Source of the DNA: an uncultured cyanobacterium
Lineage (GTDB): Bacteria > Cyanobacteriota > Cyanobacteriia > Cyanobacteriales > Nostocaceae
Direction: 5' to 3'
NCBI GenBank assembly: GCA_903848645.1
Contig: CAINGU010000082.1
Location: 124,001 to 188,000, forward strand
Length of the DNA stretch: 64,000 nucleotides
The translations under genes were made by a program, and so were the position numbers. This document shows, piece after piece, positions 50,101-58,844 of this stretch; within the stretch, counting starts at the first letter, position 1, and each line of letters starts with the position of its first letter. Under the pieces are notes generated by a model. The model saw only the letters and a list, made by a program, of their open reading frames with translations. It ran no database searches and was not told the origin of the DNA.

Positions 50101-50761
50101 ATTTGGTTGGACAAAAGAATCTCGCACCCGCTTTGATTTACTACCATTAATTATCCAAATAGGAGAAAGTGAGCCAAAATGGTTTGAAATTCCTCCAGAA
50201 ATTGTGATGGAAGTTCCTCTTTCTCATCCTCGTTATGAGTGGTTTGAGGAATTAGGACTGAAGTGGTTTGCTTTACCTGCGGTTAGTAATATGATGCTCG
50301 ATATGGGCGGTATTCAGTATCCCACACCGTTTAATGGCTTCTACATGGGTGCAGAAATCGGAGCGAGAAACTTTAGTGATCTTGATCGCTACAATATGCT
50401 CCCAATTATTGCCAAAAAAATTGGTTTAGATTGCAGCGAAACAATGACACTTTGGAAAGATTTAGCTTTAGTAGAACTGAATGTGGCTGTTCTATATTCA
50501 TACAAAAAACATGGAGTCAGAATACTTGATCACCATGCTTTAACCGCTTCCTTTGTGCAGTTTTTAGATGATGAAAAACAGTGTGGTCGTCATGTTTATG
50601 GCGATCGCGTTTGGCTAACTCCTCCACTATCAGCTTCTACGACTCCAGTTTTTAACATAGAGTTTGAAAATCGTCTTCTCAAACCCAACTATTTCTATCA
50701 ACGCGACCCTTGGGAAACAGAATCTGCTGCTGCTAAGTGTCCATTCCACCATCAATCTTAA
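47186..50761 (+). CDS. Multidomain nitric oxide synthase: NmrA-like, EF-hands, [2Fe-2S], FAD/NAD(P) reductase, NOS oxygenase
   Basis: 1191 residues from ATG 47186 (a TTG at 47096 would add 30). In order: an NmrA/NAD(P)-binding-like region without a clear glycine-rich loop (about 10-220); two canonical EF-hand loops, DLDQSGQIDAEE (242-253) and DTDKSGTIDFEE (276-287); an unrecognised segment (300-505). A BFD-type [2Fe-2S] domain follows (Cys512, 514, 546, 549), then a ferredoxin-reductase-like module with RAYTLSS (611-617), GGIGITP (673-679) and CGP (757-759). The C-terminal NOS oxygenase (about 815-1191) has heme-ligand Cys884 in AWRNSNRCLGR and arginine-binding Glu1057 in FYMGAEIGARN. All these motifs are intact, so NO formation from L-arginine is expected. 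The reductase precedes the oxygenase, as described for Sorangium NOS, and no FMN or globin domain is seen. Confidence 0.93.
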   Translation: MLIEKPLLSTSRLTFALFASDAHYLPAVQLISLLTAKKLAKVRALKRFRVVPSTNSAIEWLNINTVSQDILQEYFCGAETAFVFIMPTDLSDITQLTHSMLEIAKAAGVRRLAWVAPACPPGTELSQRLTEAANTVRSSGLETLVLFHAPLLSDLLEQKKELKFRRTLSLPLGNSSLPWLAPEVIAKALYKWALGELNSQPPELLTGATQLTGQDIAKALSAVLSQTMNTRQFAQLRFEAIDLDQSGQIDAEELFPYLLDLGYSHDDAQTILQQADTDKSGTIDFEEFIQGLEEHLSKILSDVPTEVRYFDLPPSAALHDWMVSGISDKAAKSRLEWLTALNQYGLPEQGETVTEWWNLPNPSLKDWANQHILELINVYILPGRGILTISEGLLEGRPALITRLLQANNRMLIGQRSLDGELLEWRWEDEDTSNLEEVRYTAENGSERVLKLRDSKLASLSVKGRWAGRRLAIQLFFQDQLLPRWQVALFRELGELQIEEAIALGADSDIVCNCTKTTCGRVRELIETGLDTLDRIVEQTQVTMVCGSCQPLVEEMLGSASLAVAELIGKQDLGRNMVCFQFRPVYEEIVASKPGQHILIQGRVDGSWATRAYTLSSPADQTKQYEITVKREELGLFSRWLCDRADGDALIRISQPRGEFVLEDEQPVIFFAGGIGITPAIAMMRTLANRGDTRLFHLDCSAPYSEDFVFKSELEELTTAHPNLTFTLRATRSGKRLDAVAVQNLYSYADGTVAFMCGPQPFMDGMRDYLQQAGWPNTAIHQELFSSKLDEEGKANTPVRQAIQLAGGITPIEQDSIYVEAITSVMPEAEVFLKQCYLEQGLAEVFIPRWQEVKATIEETGTYEHTYDELAYGTKLAWRNSNRCLGRNFWQSLQLRDMRHLQTEEEIFQTLVEHIKFATNNGNLRSTITILSPYLKIRIWNGLMLRYAGYRQPDGSILGDPANVELTEQALKFGWTKESRTRFDLLPLIIQIGESEPKWFEIPPEIVMEVPLSHPRYEWFEELGLKWFALPAVSNMMLDMGGIQYPTPFNGFYMGAEIGARNFSDLDRYNMLPIIAKKIGLDCSETMTLWKDLALVELNVAVLYSYKKHGVRILDHHALTASFVQFLDDEKQCGRHVYGDRVWLTPPLSASTTPVFNIEFENRLLKPNYFYQRDPWETESAAAKCPFHHQS

Positions 50762-50980
50762 ATAGACATATCCTAGGGGCAAATCCCCTGTGGTTGCCCC
50801 AAACATAGGGTAGGCACGGGGGCGCTACCCTTACATCAAATCCAAATCTTTTGTCAATACCTTGTCCATTTTCTGCTTTGTTGGGTTGTGGAACGTAAAC
50901 GTTCGCGGAGCAATGGAACGAAACCCAACATTTCCTTGAGTTAAATAAATGTTAAATATTTTAGGTGTAAGTGCAACATT

Positions 50981-51892
50981 ATGAACAATGACAATAATTG
51001 GTTTAAATTAGCCCTGAGTTTCAGAGGTTCGGTTATTCGAGATATTAAGTATCAGGTAGCAGTAACTATGATTATTGCTCTGATCATCACAGTTTTATAT
51101 GAAGGAGGAAAATACACAGGATTAAGTCAGCCTACTTTAGCCGGATTGATTCCGGGAATTGTCCTGGGTTTGCTGTTAGTTTTCCGCACGAATACTGCCT
51201 ATGACAGATTTTGGGAAGGTTGGCAAGTTGGCGGGATGACAATATTTACAGGTCGTAATTTATCTCGACAAATATGGATGAATATCCTTGTTAAAAGTTT
51301 TGAAGATCAAGAAAAAAAAGCCTATCATTTGCGATTAATTGCCGCATTTTTTGTCGCCATGACACAACATTTGCGGCGAGAAGGTGTAGATGATCGTCTA
51401 AAATCTCTTTTAGCTCCAGAACATTATTTAGAATTGCAAAATGTTAGCAATATGCCACTGAGAATTACTCAATGGATTGGCATATATTTAGCTCAACAAT
51501 ACAACCTAAAACACATAGATAGTATTCAATTTGCCGCCATCAACCGTTTACTCGACCAATTAGTCGAATGTTTATCGCGCTGCGAACGCATTCTTAATGC
51601 CCCAATTCCTAGAGCTTATTCAATACATTTACGGCAGTTATTAATTTTGTATTGTTTTGCCTTGCCTTTTCAAATGGTGAAAGATTTACATTGGTGGACG
51701 GTACTAGCTGTTGGTGTTGTAGCTTTTGCATTATTTGGTATTGAAGCCATTGGATTAGAGATTGAAAACCCATTTGGTTATGATCCTAATGATATTCCGT
51801 TAGATAATCTTTGTCGCAAATTACATAACGATATAGAAGAACTAATAGCTGCTCATCAAGATGCGATGCCTACTGTAAGTGAAAGCGAATAG
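50981..51892 (+). CDS. Bestrophin-family anion channel
   Basis: 303-residue bestrophin/UPF0187 membrane protein. Characteristic segments are FRGSVIRDIKYQVAVTMIIAL, the RTNTAYDRFWEGWQVGG motif, and PLRITQWIGIYLAQQ, with the late LHWWTVLAVGVVAFALFGIEAIGLEIENPFGYDPNDIPLD-type end (quoted in parts). Forms pentameric chloride/bicarbonate channels; thylakoid homologues tune proton-motive force and bicarbonate supply. Lies 219 bases after the NOS gene on the same strand. Confidence 0.93.
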   Translation: MNNDNNWFKLALSFRGSVIRDIKYQVAVTMIIALIITVLYEGGKYTGLSQPTLAGLIPGIVLGLLLVFRTNTAYDRFWEGWQVGGMTIFTGRNLSRQIWMNILVKSFEDQEKKAYHLRLIAAFFVAMTQHLRREGVDDRLKSLLAPEHYLELQNVSNMPLRITQWIGIYLAQQYNLKHIDSIQFAAINRLLDQLVECLSRCERILNAPIPRAYSIHLRQLLILYCFALPFQMVKDLHWWTVLAVGVVAFALFGIEAIGLEIENPFGYDPNDIPLDNLCRKLHNDIEELIAAHQDAMPTVSESE

Positions 51893-51897
51893 GTTAG

Positions 51898-52080
51898 TTT
51901 GCTTTTCGTTCTCAGTTAGTGGGACAATTAGCAGCAGCAATGATGGCTACTTCCCCTTTTGGTATTTGTCTTGCTCAAGAAGCGCGTCATTATACTTTAG
52001 CAATTTTGTGGGTAATTACTAGTATAGGCTGTTTAGTAATAGTTATTAACAAAATTATTTTGAACAAAAAACAGAGCTAA
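51898..52080 (+). pseudogene. Remnant resembling the C-terminal part of an MFS transporter
   Basis: An open stretch of about 60 codons reads FRSQLVGQLAAAMMATSPFG, then two hydrophobic segments ending with NKIILNKKQS and a stop at 52078-52080. It has no start codon with a ribosome-binding site and begins right after an in-frame stop (51895-51897). The hydrophobic pattern resembles the end of a major facilitator permease, so I read it as a 5'-deleted gene. The family assignment is tentative. Confidence 0.35.
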
Positions 52081-52427
52081 ATCAGTGTGTTCCTGATAGT
52101 AAATTATTGCCACCTGTTAATGGTTATAAATATCAACATTTAAGTTGTTCTTGATTTTATTATCAATATGTATTGAAATATTGGGTTTCCTTGGATCAAC
52201 CCAACCTACACAAAGTGTATTTTTTTATAAAATGTCAGGGTCAATATTCAATTCTCTTAGTTTGGCAGCTAAACGTTCTGCGCGTTGGGTTTGTTGCGAT
52301 AGCGAAGCGCTCCGCATGAATCACTGTTTTCAGTGTCCAGCACTAGAAAAAAATCTGGACTACGAAAATCTTTGGTTTTAATTTGCCGAGGACTGTAATA
52401 AATAGTCATGTTCCCGGCAGTAAAATA
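52081..52427. other. Intergenic region with a GC-rich repeat fragment
   Basis: About 347 bases between the remnant and dnaJ. Contains a dispersed GC-rich repeat (GCGATAGCGAAGCGCTCCGC, about 52298-52317) and AT-rich sequence. A 78-codon plus-strand frame (52145-52381) runs through the repeat and shows no family features; it is not called as a gene. Confidence 0.45.
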
Positions 52428-53420
52428 TTAAATTAAATCAGCGCGAGGTTTAAAAGTTTCTATTTCCCGCAATTTTTCATAAAGTTCCCGTTCTTGGGAC
52501 GTAATATTTTTGGGAGTTACTATCTGAATTTCCACTAATTGATCACCACGTTGACCGGTTTCGCCGGGGTAGCCTTTATTACCAAGCCGGAATCTTTGTC
52601 CAGACCTGACACCAGGGGGAATGGTCATTTTTACTGGGCCATCAAGGGTAGGTGCTTCAACTTGTCCGCCTAAAGTTGCTTCACAGGGAGTTACAGGAAC
52701 TTGACAGAAGATGTTAACACCTTCTAGTTTAAACAAAGGATGAGGATCAACGGTAATCTTAAGGTATAAATCACCACCACTAATCCCTTGATTTCGTAAG
52801 CGGATAGTTTGCCCTGTTACCATAGCTGGGGGCATAGTCACTTCGAGAGAACGTCCATCTTCTAAGCGAATTCTTTCGTTACCACCTTGATAAGCTTTTT
52901 CTAAAGGTAAGGTTAATCTAGCTTCAATATCCCGACGGGTGGCACGGGGTGGGGTATTAACTGTATAGGCAACTTTAGTTCTGGGACTGCGAAAGGGGTC
53001 GCTAGTGCTGGTACTTCCCGGACTACTTTTGGGATCTTTGCGGTTGCTGACACCAATTACTTGATTAACAAAACTTTCAAAATCGTTAAATTGGCTAGGG
53101 TCTACTTCTTGACTAGAACGAGCGTTAGCGCGGTTATCCCAACCTTTAGGCTTGGGAGTTTGTTTATTGCCGGCAAAGCCGTTTTGTTGCCAATAGCGGC
53201 TAAATTGGTCATATTGCGATCGCCTGCTAGAATCAGAAAGGATTTCGTAAGCCTCACCAATGGTTTTAAATTTCTCCTCAGCTTCCTTATTTCCAGGATT
53301 AAGATCAGGGTGATATTGTCTAGCTAAACGCCGATAAACCTTCTTGATTTCTTCACTGGTGGCATCTTTAGAAACCCCTAAAATCTCGTAATAATCCCGA
53401 AAGTTTTGCAAATTTTGCAT
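52428..53420 (-). CDS. DnaJ-type co-chaperone (type II, no zinc finger)
   Basis: 330 residues. J domain at 8-70 with HPD in LARQYHPDLNPGNKEAEEKF. A polar Gly/Ser/Lys linker lacks the CxxCxGxG zinc centre, and the DnaJ C-terminal substrate domains (about 165-320: RDIEARLTLPLEKAYQGGNE, IRLRNQGISGGDLYLKITV) are complete. Same class as CbpA. Immediately follows dnaK (148-base gap with heptamer repeats), so it is the natural partner of that Hsp70. Confidence 0.95.
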   Translation of the reverse strand: MQNLQNFRDYYEILGVSKDATSEEIKKVYRRLARQYHPDLNPGNKEAEEKFKTIGEAYEILSDSSRRSQYDQFSRYWQQNGFAGNKQTPKPKGWDNRANARSSQEVDPSQFNDFESFVNQVIGVSNRKDPKSSPGSTSTSDPFRSPRTKVAYTVNTPPRATRRDIEARLTLPLEKAYQGGNERIRLEDGRSLEVTMPPAMVTGQTIRLRNQGISGGDLYLKITVDPHPLFKLEGVNIFCQVPVTPCEATLGGQVEAPTLDGPVKMTIPPGVRSGQRFRLGNKGYPGETGQRGDQLVEIQIVTPKNITSQERELYEKLREIETFKPRADLI

Positions 53421-53439
53421 AATCTGTTATTTAAATGTA

Positions 53440-53473
53440 AGTTGTCAGTTGTCAGTTGTCAGTTGTCAGTTGT
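53440..53473. repeat. STRR heptamer array (GTCAGTT) between dnaK and dnaJ
   Basis: About five tandem GTCAGTT units. Just beyond, at about 53531-53563, CCAAAATCTAAAAT units repeat in a 14-base rhythm. Confidence 0.8.
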
Positions 53474-53568
53474 ACTTCTACTTATGACTGACACTACAAA
53501 TACTGAAAATTAGATTTTAGACCGAAGACAGTTAATCCAAAATCTAAAATCCAAAATCTAAAATTACC

Positions 53569-55629
53569 TTACAGCCAATCATCGTCATCATCCCAGTTAT
53601 CCTGATAGCTGGGGCGTTTGCTACGAGTGGGACGACTTTCATAATTGGGGGAACGATTTTGATTTTCCCTGCCATAATCCCTGTTAACACCTCGGTTAGA
53701 AGACTCTCGTTGCCGATAGTTATCTCTATAAACATCCCTTTCCGGTTCTTTTTCTTTTTCACCGACAAAAATGTCACGGATAGCACCAAATAAATCTTCA
53801 TCTTCATCCTCAGCATAATACTGACGGACTTCTCTATTCAGTTCATACAGAGCATCTTGTAAATCAGCATAAGCCTGATCAATACCGCGATCTTCGTCAG
53901 CTTGTAAACTTTCTCGCAAATTTCGGCAAATATTATCAATGCGTTGACGACGGTTGCGGGCAAATTGCATTCCCATTTCCAAAGCCACTTCTCGCAGTTG
54001 TCGTTCTGCTTGTAATATTAACGCTTCAGCACGGGTACGTTTTTCAACTCGTTCCTTCCGTTCTCTATCAACATCGGCGTATTTTTCGGCATCCTGAATC
54101 ATGCGGTTAACTTCTGACTCACTTAAAGTAGAAGCGCCTTGAATAGTAATGCTTTGTTCTCTACCAGTGGTACGATCTAGAGCCGTCACCTGTAGAATTC
54201 CATTAGCATCAATATCAAAAGATACTTGCACTTGGGGAATGCCCCTGGGTGCGGGAGGAATGCCATAGAGTTTAAACCGTCCCAAGGACTTGTTATCTGT
54301 GGCCATGTCCCTTTCACCCTGAACCACGTTGATTTCTACGCTATTTTGATTATTTTCAGAAGTAGAAAAAATGTCAGAACGACGCACGGGGATAGTTGTA
54401 TTCCGAGGGATGAGTTTTTTCATGACACCACCGATGGTTTCTAAGCCCATAGATAGGGGTGTAACATCTAACAGTAGAATATCTTTAAGTTCCCCAGCGA
54501 GGATGCTGCCCTGAATTGCTGCACCAATAGCGACGACTTCATCAGGATTGACGTTTTCGCTGGGTTCAATGCCAATTAAGTCTTGAACTAGCTGTTTCAC
54601 CATGGGCATTCTCGTAGAACCACCAACTAATACGACTTCTTCAATATCTACAGGAGAAAGTCCGGCATCTTTTAACGCCCGCTTAACTGGTGTTCTTAAT
54701 CTACTCAGTAAGTCTACACATAAACCTTCAAATTGCGATCGCGTTAACCGAGTTTCTAGGTGTTTGGGACCGTCCTCTGTGGCGGTAATGAAGGGTAAAT
54801 TAATATCGGTGACACTAACGGCAGAAAGTTCAATTTTAGCCTTTTCTGCGGCTTCCATTAACCGTTGCAAAGCTTGGCGATCGCGTCTTAAATCTACACC
54901 CTCTGCTTCTAAAAACTGTTCCGCCAACCAATCAACTACTTTTCTGTCAAAATCATTACCACCAAGTTGAGTATCTCCACTGGTGGATTTAACCTCAAAT
55001 ACGCCGTCCCCAACTTCCAGCAAGGACACATCGAAAGTTCCCCCACCCAAATCAAAAACGAGAATAGTTTCTGTGTAACCTCGATCTAATCCGTAGGCTA
55101 AAGATGCGGCTGTGGGTTCGTTGAGAATCCGTAAAACATCTAAACCGGCAATTCTGCCCGCGTCACGGGTAGCTTGGCGTTGGGAATCATTAAAATAAGC
55201 CGGAACAGTAATCACAGCCCCGGTAACAGGTTCACCCAAATAACGACTAGCATCATCAGCTAATTTTTTCAGCACCATGGCCGAAATTTCTTCTGGGGAA
55301 AATTCCTTATTTAAGCGGGGACAGGCAACTTTAATATTGCCAATTTCATCTTTACGGATTGTGTAAGGAACACGTTTAGAATCCGGGTTTAATTCGCCAT
55401 ACTTGCGCCCAATAAAGCGTTTCACTGCAAAAAAGGTATTTTGGGGATTGAGGACGGTTTGCCGTCTCGCCATTTGCCCCACAACCCTTTCACCTTCCTT
55501 ACTAAAGCCAACCACGGAGGGGGTGGTTCGCATTCCTTCTGCATTGGCAATCACCACCGGCTTGCCACCCTCCATGACGGCGACTACTGAGTTGGTTGTC
55601 CCCAAGTCGATGCCAACTACCTTGCCCAT
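53569..55629 (-). CDS. dnaK: Hsp70 chaperone DnaK
   Basis: 686 residues. ATPase domain starts [20 protein letters not shown]; phosphate motifs [16 protein letters not shown]-type (read as [18 protein letters not shown]) and [10 protein letters not shown] are intact. Substrate domain with [19 protein letters not shown]. The C-terminus is a long Arg/Asn/Asp-rich disordered tail ending DDDDDWL, as in some of the several cyanobacterial DnaK paralogues; I do not assign a number. A DnaJ gene follows. No CIRCE element was recognised in the short upstream region. Confidence 0.97.
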   Translation of the reverse strand: MGKVVGIDLGTTNSVVAVMEGGKPVVIANAEGMRTTPSVVGFSKEGERVVGQMARRQTVLNPQNTFFAVKRFIGRKYGELNPDSKRVPYTIRKDEIGNIKVACPRLNKEFSPEEISAMVLKKLADDASRYLGEPVTGAVITVPAYFNDSQRQATRDAGRIAGLDVLRILNEPTAASLAYGLDRGYTETILVFDLGGGTFDVSLLEVGDGVFEVKSTSGDTQLGGNDFDRKVVDWLAEQFLEAEGVDLRRDRQALQRLMEAAEKAKIELSAVSVTDINLPFITATEDGPKHLETRLTRSQFEGLCVDLLSRLRTPVKRALKDAGLSPVDIEEVVLVGGSTRMPMVKQLVQDLIGIEPSENVNPDEVVAIGAAIQGSILAGELKDILLLDVTPLSMGLETIGGVMKKLIPRNTTIPVRRSDIFSTSENNQNSVEINVVQGERDMATDNKSLGRFKLYGIPPAPRGIPQVQVSFDIDANGILQVTALDRTTGREQSITIQGASTLSESEVNRMIQDAEKYADVDRERKERVEKRTRAEALILQAERQLREVALEMGMQFARNRRQRIDNICRNLRESLQADEDRGIDQAYADLQDALYELNREVRQYYAEDEDEDLFGAIRDIFVGEKEKEPERDVYRDNYRQRESSNRGVNRDYGRENQNRSPNYESRPTRSKRPSYQDNWDDDDDWL

Positions 55630-55805
55630 GCGTTACTTGTCTCCTGTTGCGTGTTTTATAAATTTATTATGATATAATGAGACTGCTTTTAGCTTGGTGC
55701 TAAATCAGGTCAATAATCCAATAGTATAATAGTCATTATTGAATCAGGAATTAGAGGCATTTTCGCTGAACGTGCTACTTGCTAAACTAGGATAGCATTT
55801 CAAGA

Positions 55806-55850
55806 GAGGGAACAGGGAACAGGGAACGGGGAACAGGGAACAGGGAATAG
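55806..55850. repeat. STRR heptamer array (GGGAACA)
   Basis: About six tandem GGGAACA/GGGAACG units just before the TTG start of the M28 peptidase gene. Reverse-orientation copies (GTTCCCT) lie upstream of apcA. Confidence 0.85.
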
Positions 55851-55888
55851 ACAAAAAATTTACTAATCACTAATCTCTCATCAATAAG

Positions 55889-56737
55889 TTGAATTTAAAA
55901 CAGCGGTTAGAAACCCACCTTCAAGAAGTAGCGAGAGAACGCAATCCCTATATGGACAGTGCGGCGCATTTCTTTGTTCAAGAATACATTCGCCAGCAAT
56001 TGGGACAATGGGGAAGTGTGGAAATCCACACCTTTGAAGTCAGAGGTAAAAGCTGTAAAAACTTGATTTTAAATTTACCCGCTTCAGTCGAAAACCACAA
56101 GGCAGATTTACCACCTATTTTAATTGGCGCTCACTATGATGGTGTGTTAGGAACAGTTGGGGCTGATGATAATGCGACAGGTGTGGCGGTTTTATTAGAA
56201 TTTGCCAGAAGTTTTGCCGAAAAACCCGCTAGATATCCTTTGCGGTTGGTGGTTTTTGATATGGAAGAATATGGGTTGTTGGGTAGTGCTGATTATGCAG
56301 CTTTGTTGCGCGAACAAAAGCAACCTCTTCGCTTGATGATATCTTTGGAAATGTTAGGATATCGAGATTTTACTCCTGGTTCTCAAAAATACCCTTTTCC
56401 TCTCGGATTATTTTACCCGAATCGCGGTGATTTTATTGCTTTAGTTGGCAATTTGCGGACTTTGGGTGATTTAATTAGTTTAAGTGGTAGTATCAAGCAA
56501 TCTAGTATAAATAGTCAATGGCTACCAGCCCCAAATCGGGGTTTATTAGTTCCTCAAACTCGCTTAAGTGATCATTCACCTTTTTGGGATCAGGGTTATC
56601 CCGCAATCATGGTGACGGATACGGCATTTATGCGAAATACCCATTATCACAAACCCAGTGATACTATTGCCACTTTGGATTTAGATTTTCTCACGGGTGT
56701 ATGTGAGGGTTTGGAACAGGGTATTAGAAGACTTTGA
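55889..56737 (+). CDS. M28-family zinc aminopeptidase
   Basis: 282 residues from a TTG start. Zinc-ligand pattern of M28 peptidases: IGAHYDGVLGTVGADDNATG (His and bridging Asp), VFDMEEYGLLGS (general-base and ligand Glu), LEMLGYRD, and late TAFMRNTHYHKPSDT (His). No signal peptide is visible at this start, so cytoplasmic unless the true start differs. Substrate unknown. No good ribosome-binding site is seen before the TTG, and a heptamer array lies immediately upstream. Confidence 0.88.
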   Translation: MNLKQRLETHLQEVARERNPYMDSAAHFFVQEYIRQQLGQWGSVEIHTFEVRGKSCKNLILNLPASVENHKADLPPILIGAHYDGVLGTVGADDNATGVAVLLEFARSFAEKPARYPLRLVVFDMEEYGLLGSADYAALLREQKQPLRLMISLEMLGYRDFTPGSQKYPFPLGLFYPNRGDFIALVGNLRTLGDLISLSGSIKQSSINSQWLPAPNRGLLVPQTRLSDHSPFWDQGYPAIMVTDTAFMRNTHYHKPSDTIATLDLDFLTGVCEGLEQGIRRL

Positions 56738-56774
56738 AAATTTGCCTTTCTTGCCTCTTGCCTGTTCCCCAAAT

Positions 56775-57470
56775 TTAACAATTTCCATAAACGGGAATTA
56801 CTGCACCACGGACATCTTTAGCTGCAATTGATGCTAAAAAGCAGATAACTTGAGCAATAGACTCCGGTTTTACCCATTTATCAGCGTTTTCTACACCCAT
56901 AGCGGCTCTGTTTGTGGGGGTATCTATGACACTAGGAAGAATGGTATTAGCTGTAATGTTAGTATTTTTGGTTTCATCTGCGATCGCTTTTGTTAAGGCT
57001 ATCACCCCAGCTTTAGCCGCAGAATAAGCCGCTAAATTTCCCGCAGGTTCAGCACCAGCGCGAGAACTGACGGTAACAATCCGTCCATAGCCATTTTCTA
57101 ACATACTTTTGAGGCTATATTTGCAAGTCAAAAAAGTTGTATTTAAGTTTAAATCTATTTGTTGTTTCCAATCATAAAAGCTGTATTCGTGGGTTTTTCC
57201 CATGGAAAAACCACCGACTAAATGAATTAATACATCCACTTTTGTCATCCGACTGACAAGTTTTTCTACTGAGGCTTCATCTTCTAAATTAGCAGGAATA
57301 AAATGAATTCTGGCAAAATCCGCAGGGGAAATAATTCCTTTGAGACGTTCTACATCTTTAGGATTACGATAAGGAATAGTTACATCTGCACCTTGGGCGA
57401 TAACTGCGGGTGTTACGCCTAAACCTAGTCCCCCTGTGCCACCTGTAAGTAAAACTTGTTTGCCTTTCAT
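56775..57470 (-). CDS. Short-chain dehydrogenase/reductase
   Basis: 231 residues from ATG 57470 (TTG 57482 would add four). Rossmann fold with cofactor motif LLTGGTGGLGLGVTPAVI, LIHLVGGFSMG, the catalytic Ser in IVTVSSRAGAEP and the YxxxK motif in AYSAAKAGVIALTKA. The C-terminal TPTNRAAMGVENADKWVKPE follows the family pattern. Substrate unknown. Convergent with the M28 peptidase gene and 103 bases downstream of a thioredoxin gene on the same strand (with its start considered). Confidence 0.92.
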   Translation of the reverse strand: MKGKQVLLTGGTGGLGLGVTPAVIAQGADVTIPYRNPKDVERLKGIISPADFARIHFIPANLEDEASVEKLVSRMTKVDVLIHLVGGFSMGKTHEYSFYDWKQQIDLNLNTTFLTCKYSLKSMLENGYGRIVTVSSRAGAEPAGNLAAYSAAKAGVIALTKAIADETKNTNITANTILPSVIDTPTNRAAMGVENADKWVKPESIAQVICFLASIAAKDVRGAVIPVYGNC

Positions 57471-57585
57471 AAAAAGATGCAATCCTTAAGCTCTTCTTAA
57501 TTCAAGATAGCGCCGATTTTGAATATGAATTGAATTATTCACCTTAATCAGAGAAACGAAATTTCGCATCTCTGACTTCAAAACT

Positions 57586-57903
57586 TTAAATGTTCGTCTT
57601 TAGACGCTCTACCAATTGTGGCGCTTGGACAACACCTTCAATTCTATCTACAGGCTGTCCTTGTTTAAATAGTACCAAGGTTGGTAAAGCCGTAATGCCA
57701 TACTGACTTGCTAATTCCGTATACTTTTCCGTGTCAATTTTGACAATTCGTAACCGATCTTTTAATTGGTTGTTGACTTGTTGTAGAATTGGTGTCATCA
57801 TCTGACAAGGACCACACCAGTCAGCATAAAAGTCTACTAACACAGGTACATCTGAGCCAGATAGCATTTCTTCAAAGCTATTGAATTGTTTTTTAGTTGC
57901 CAT
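57586..57903 (-). CDS. Thioredoxin
   Basis: 105 residues from ATG 57903. Active site FYADWCGPCQMMTPIL with the canonical WCGPC, the cis-Pro in GITALPTLVLFKQG and the full thioredoxin length. Probably a cytosolic m- or y-type general disulfide reductase; the sub-type is not assigned. Monocistronic or co-transcribed with the SDR gene downstream. Confidence 0.95.
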   Translation of the reverse strand: MATKKQFNSFEEMLSGSDVPVLVDFYADWCGPCQMMTPILQQVNNQLKDRLRIVKIDTEKYTELASQYGITALPTLVLFKQGQPVDRIEGVVQAPQLVERLKTNI

Positions 57904-58261
57904 AATACACACCAATTTTTAATTAATTGTTTCTTTTAATGTTAGTTCTTAGAATCTGAAATTTGTATATTTTTAGATTTTTTTCCGAAAAATAAGCTAA
58001 GTCAACAGAATTAAACATCAAACACTCAGAATGTATATCCTCAATTTCTTAGAGGATACAAAGGGCTATTCACGTATATCAAATATTACACGGAATTTGA
58101 TAAAATTTATGATGCAATTCTCATACTTGAATTGGAGATTATTAGGACAGTTCAAGAACTCGTTAATTTCATTTCGTCTAAACTAGATTAATAAAACTTA
58201 AGCATTTTTACTGGTTTTTATAACTCTCTAAATCTAGATATTAAAACTCAGAAAGTAATTT
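57904..58261. other. Intergenic region without recognisable gene
   Basis: About 358 AT-rich bases between the thioredoxin start and the end of the broken XRE gene. It should hold the thioredoxin promoter. I saw no toxin gene, repeat array or strong hairpin in it. Confidence 0.5.
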
Positions 58262-58707
58262 TTAAATAACTTCCTCTCTAATCTCAATATTCAAAGCCCG
58301 TTGAACTTTCAAAAGTTTTGTGAAACTAGAATTAGCATATTCATTAGCCTCATCACGTTGCACCTGTTGTTCCTTTACATTTAAAAGTTCAGCTAATTGT
58401 CCCTGAGTTAAACCGCGAAAAATTCGAGCTTTAATCAATGCTTCTGGTAATTCTTCTAAAGAATTACATTCTAACTTTTCTATTTGCTGTGTTTTCAATT
58501 TTTCATATTCTTCGACTTGTTCTAATAGTTCTTCTATTTCACCATTGAATGAAGCTAGATATGATTGATGCCGTAACTGTTCATTTTTATTATCTTGTGG
58601 GGGTACTTTTTTTTCCAGATTTTCTTTTTTTCCAGATTTTATATTGCTGATTGAAATTTTTTAATCTGAGCTTTAGTAATCATGTATTGACGTTCATTTA
58701 AAATCAT
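58262..58707 (-). pseudogene. XRE/HTH antitoxin gene broken by a frameshift
   Basis: On the minus strand ATG 58707 has an excellent AAGGAGG site and reads MILNERQYMITKAQIKKFQSAI, then a stop (about 58639). A different frame continues without stop as ...KENLEKKVPPQDN...ASFNGEIEELLEQVEEYE and into the helix-turn-helix GLTQGQLAELLNVKEQQVQR, ending REEVI. Together these are the full layout of HigA-like XRE antitoxins. The shift maps to an A6 run near 58656-58661, so it is a single-base indel or a slippage site. The C-terminal part alone has only a weak TTG start (58498). No partner toxin is found. Confidence 0.7.
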
Positions 58708-58737
58708 GGTTAACCTCCTTATTTACTCTTAATTTAT

Positions 58738-58795
58738 TAGTCCACGCAGGTGGACTTTGCTTGTGTAGCAGCGAATTATATTCGCCCAAAACTTT
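58738..58795. repeat. Dispersed hairpin repeat
   Basis: AGTCCACG/CAGGTGGACT-type palindrome (GTCCAC...GTGGAC at about 58741-58755), followed by GCGAATTATATTCGC (58769-58783, arms GCGAAT/ATTCGC). It shares the GTCCAC/GTGGAC stem with the element at 18546-18623. These stems are common between genes in Nostocales. Confidence 0.6.
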
Positions 58796-58844
58796 TCTGA
58801 CAATTTTATAAATCCTGTACATCCTGATTCAGACAAATAAAGAC

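Noticed and set aside
52145-52381. 78-codon plus-strand frame downstream of bestrophin
   Set aside because: Runs through a dispersed GC-rich repeat and lacks a ribosome-binding site or conserved motif.
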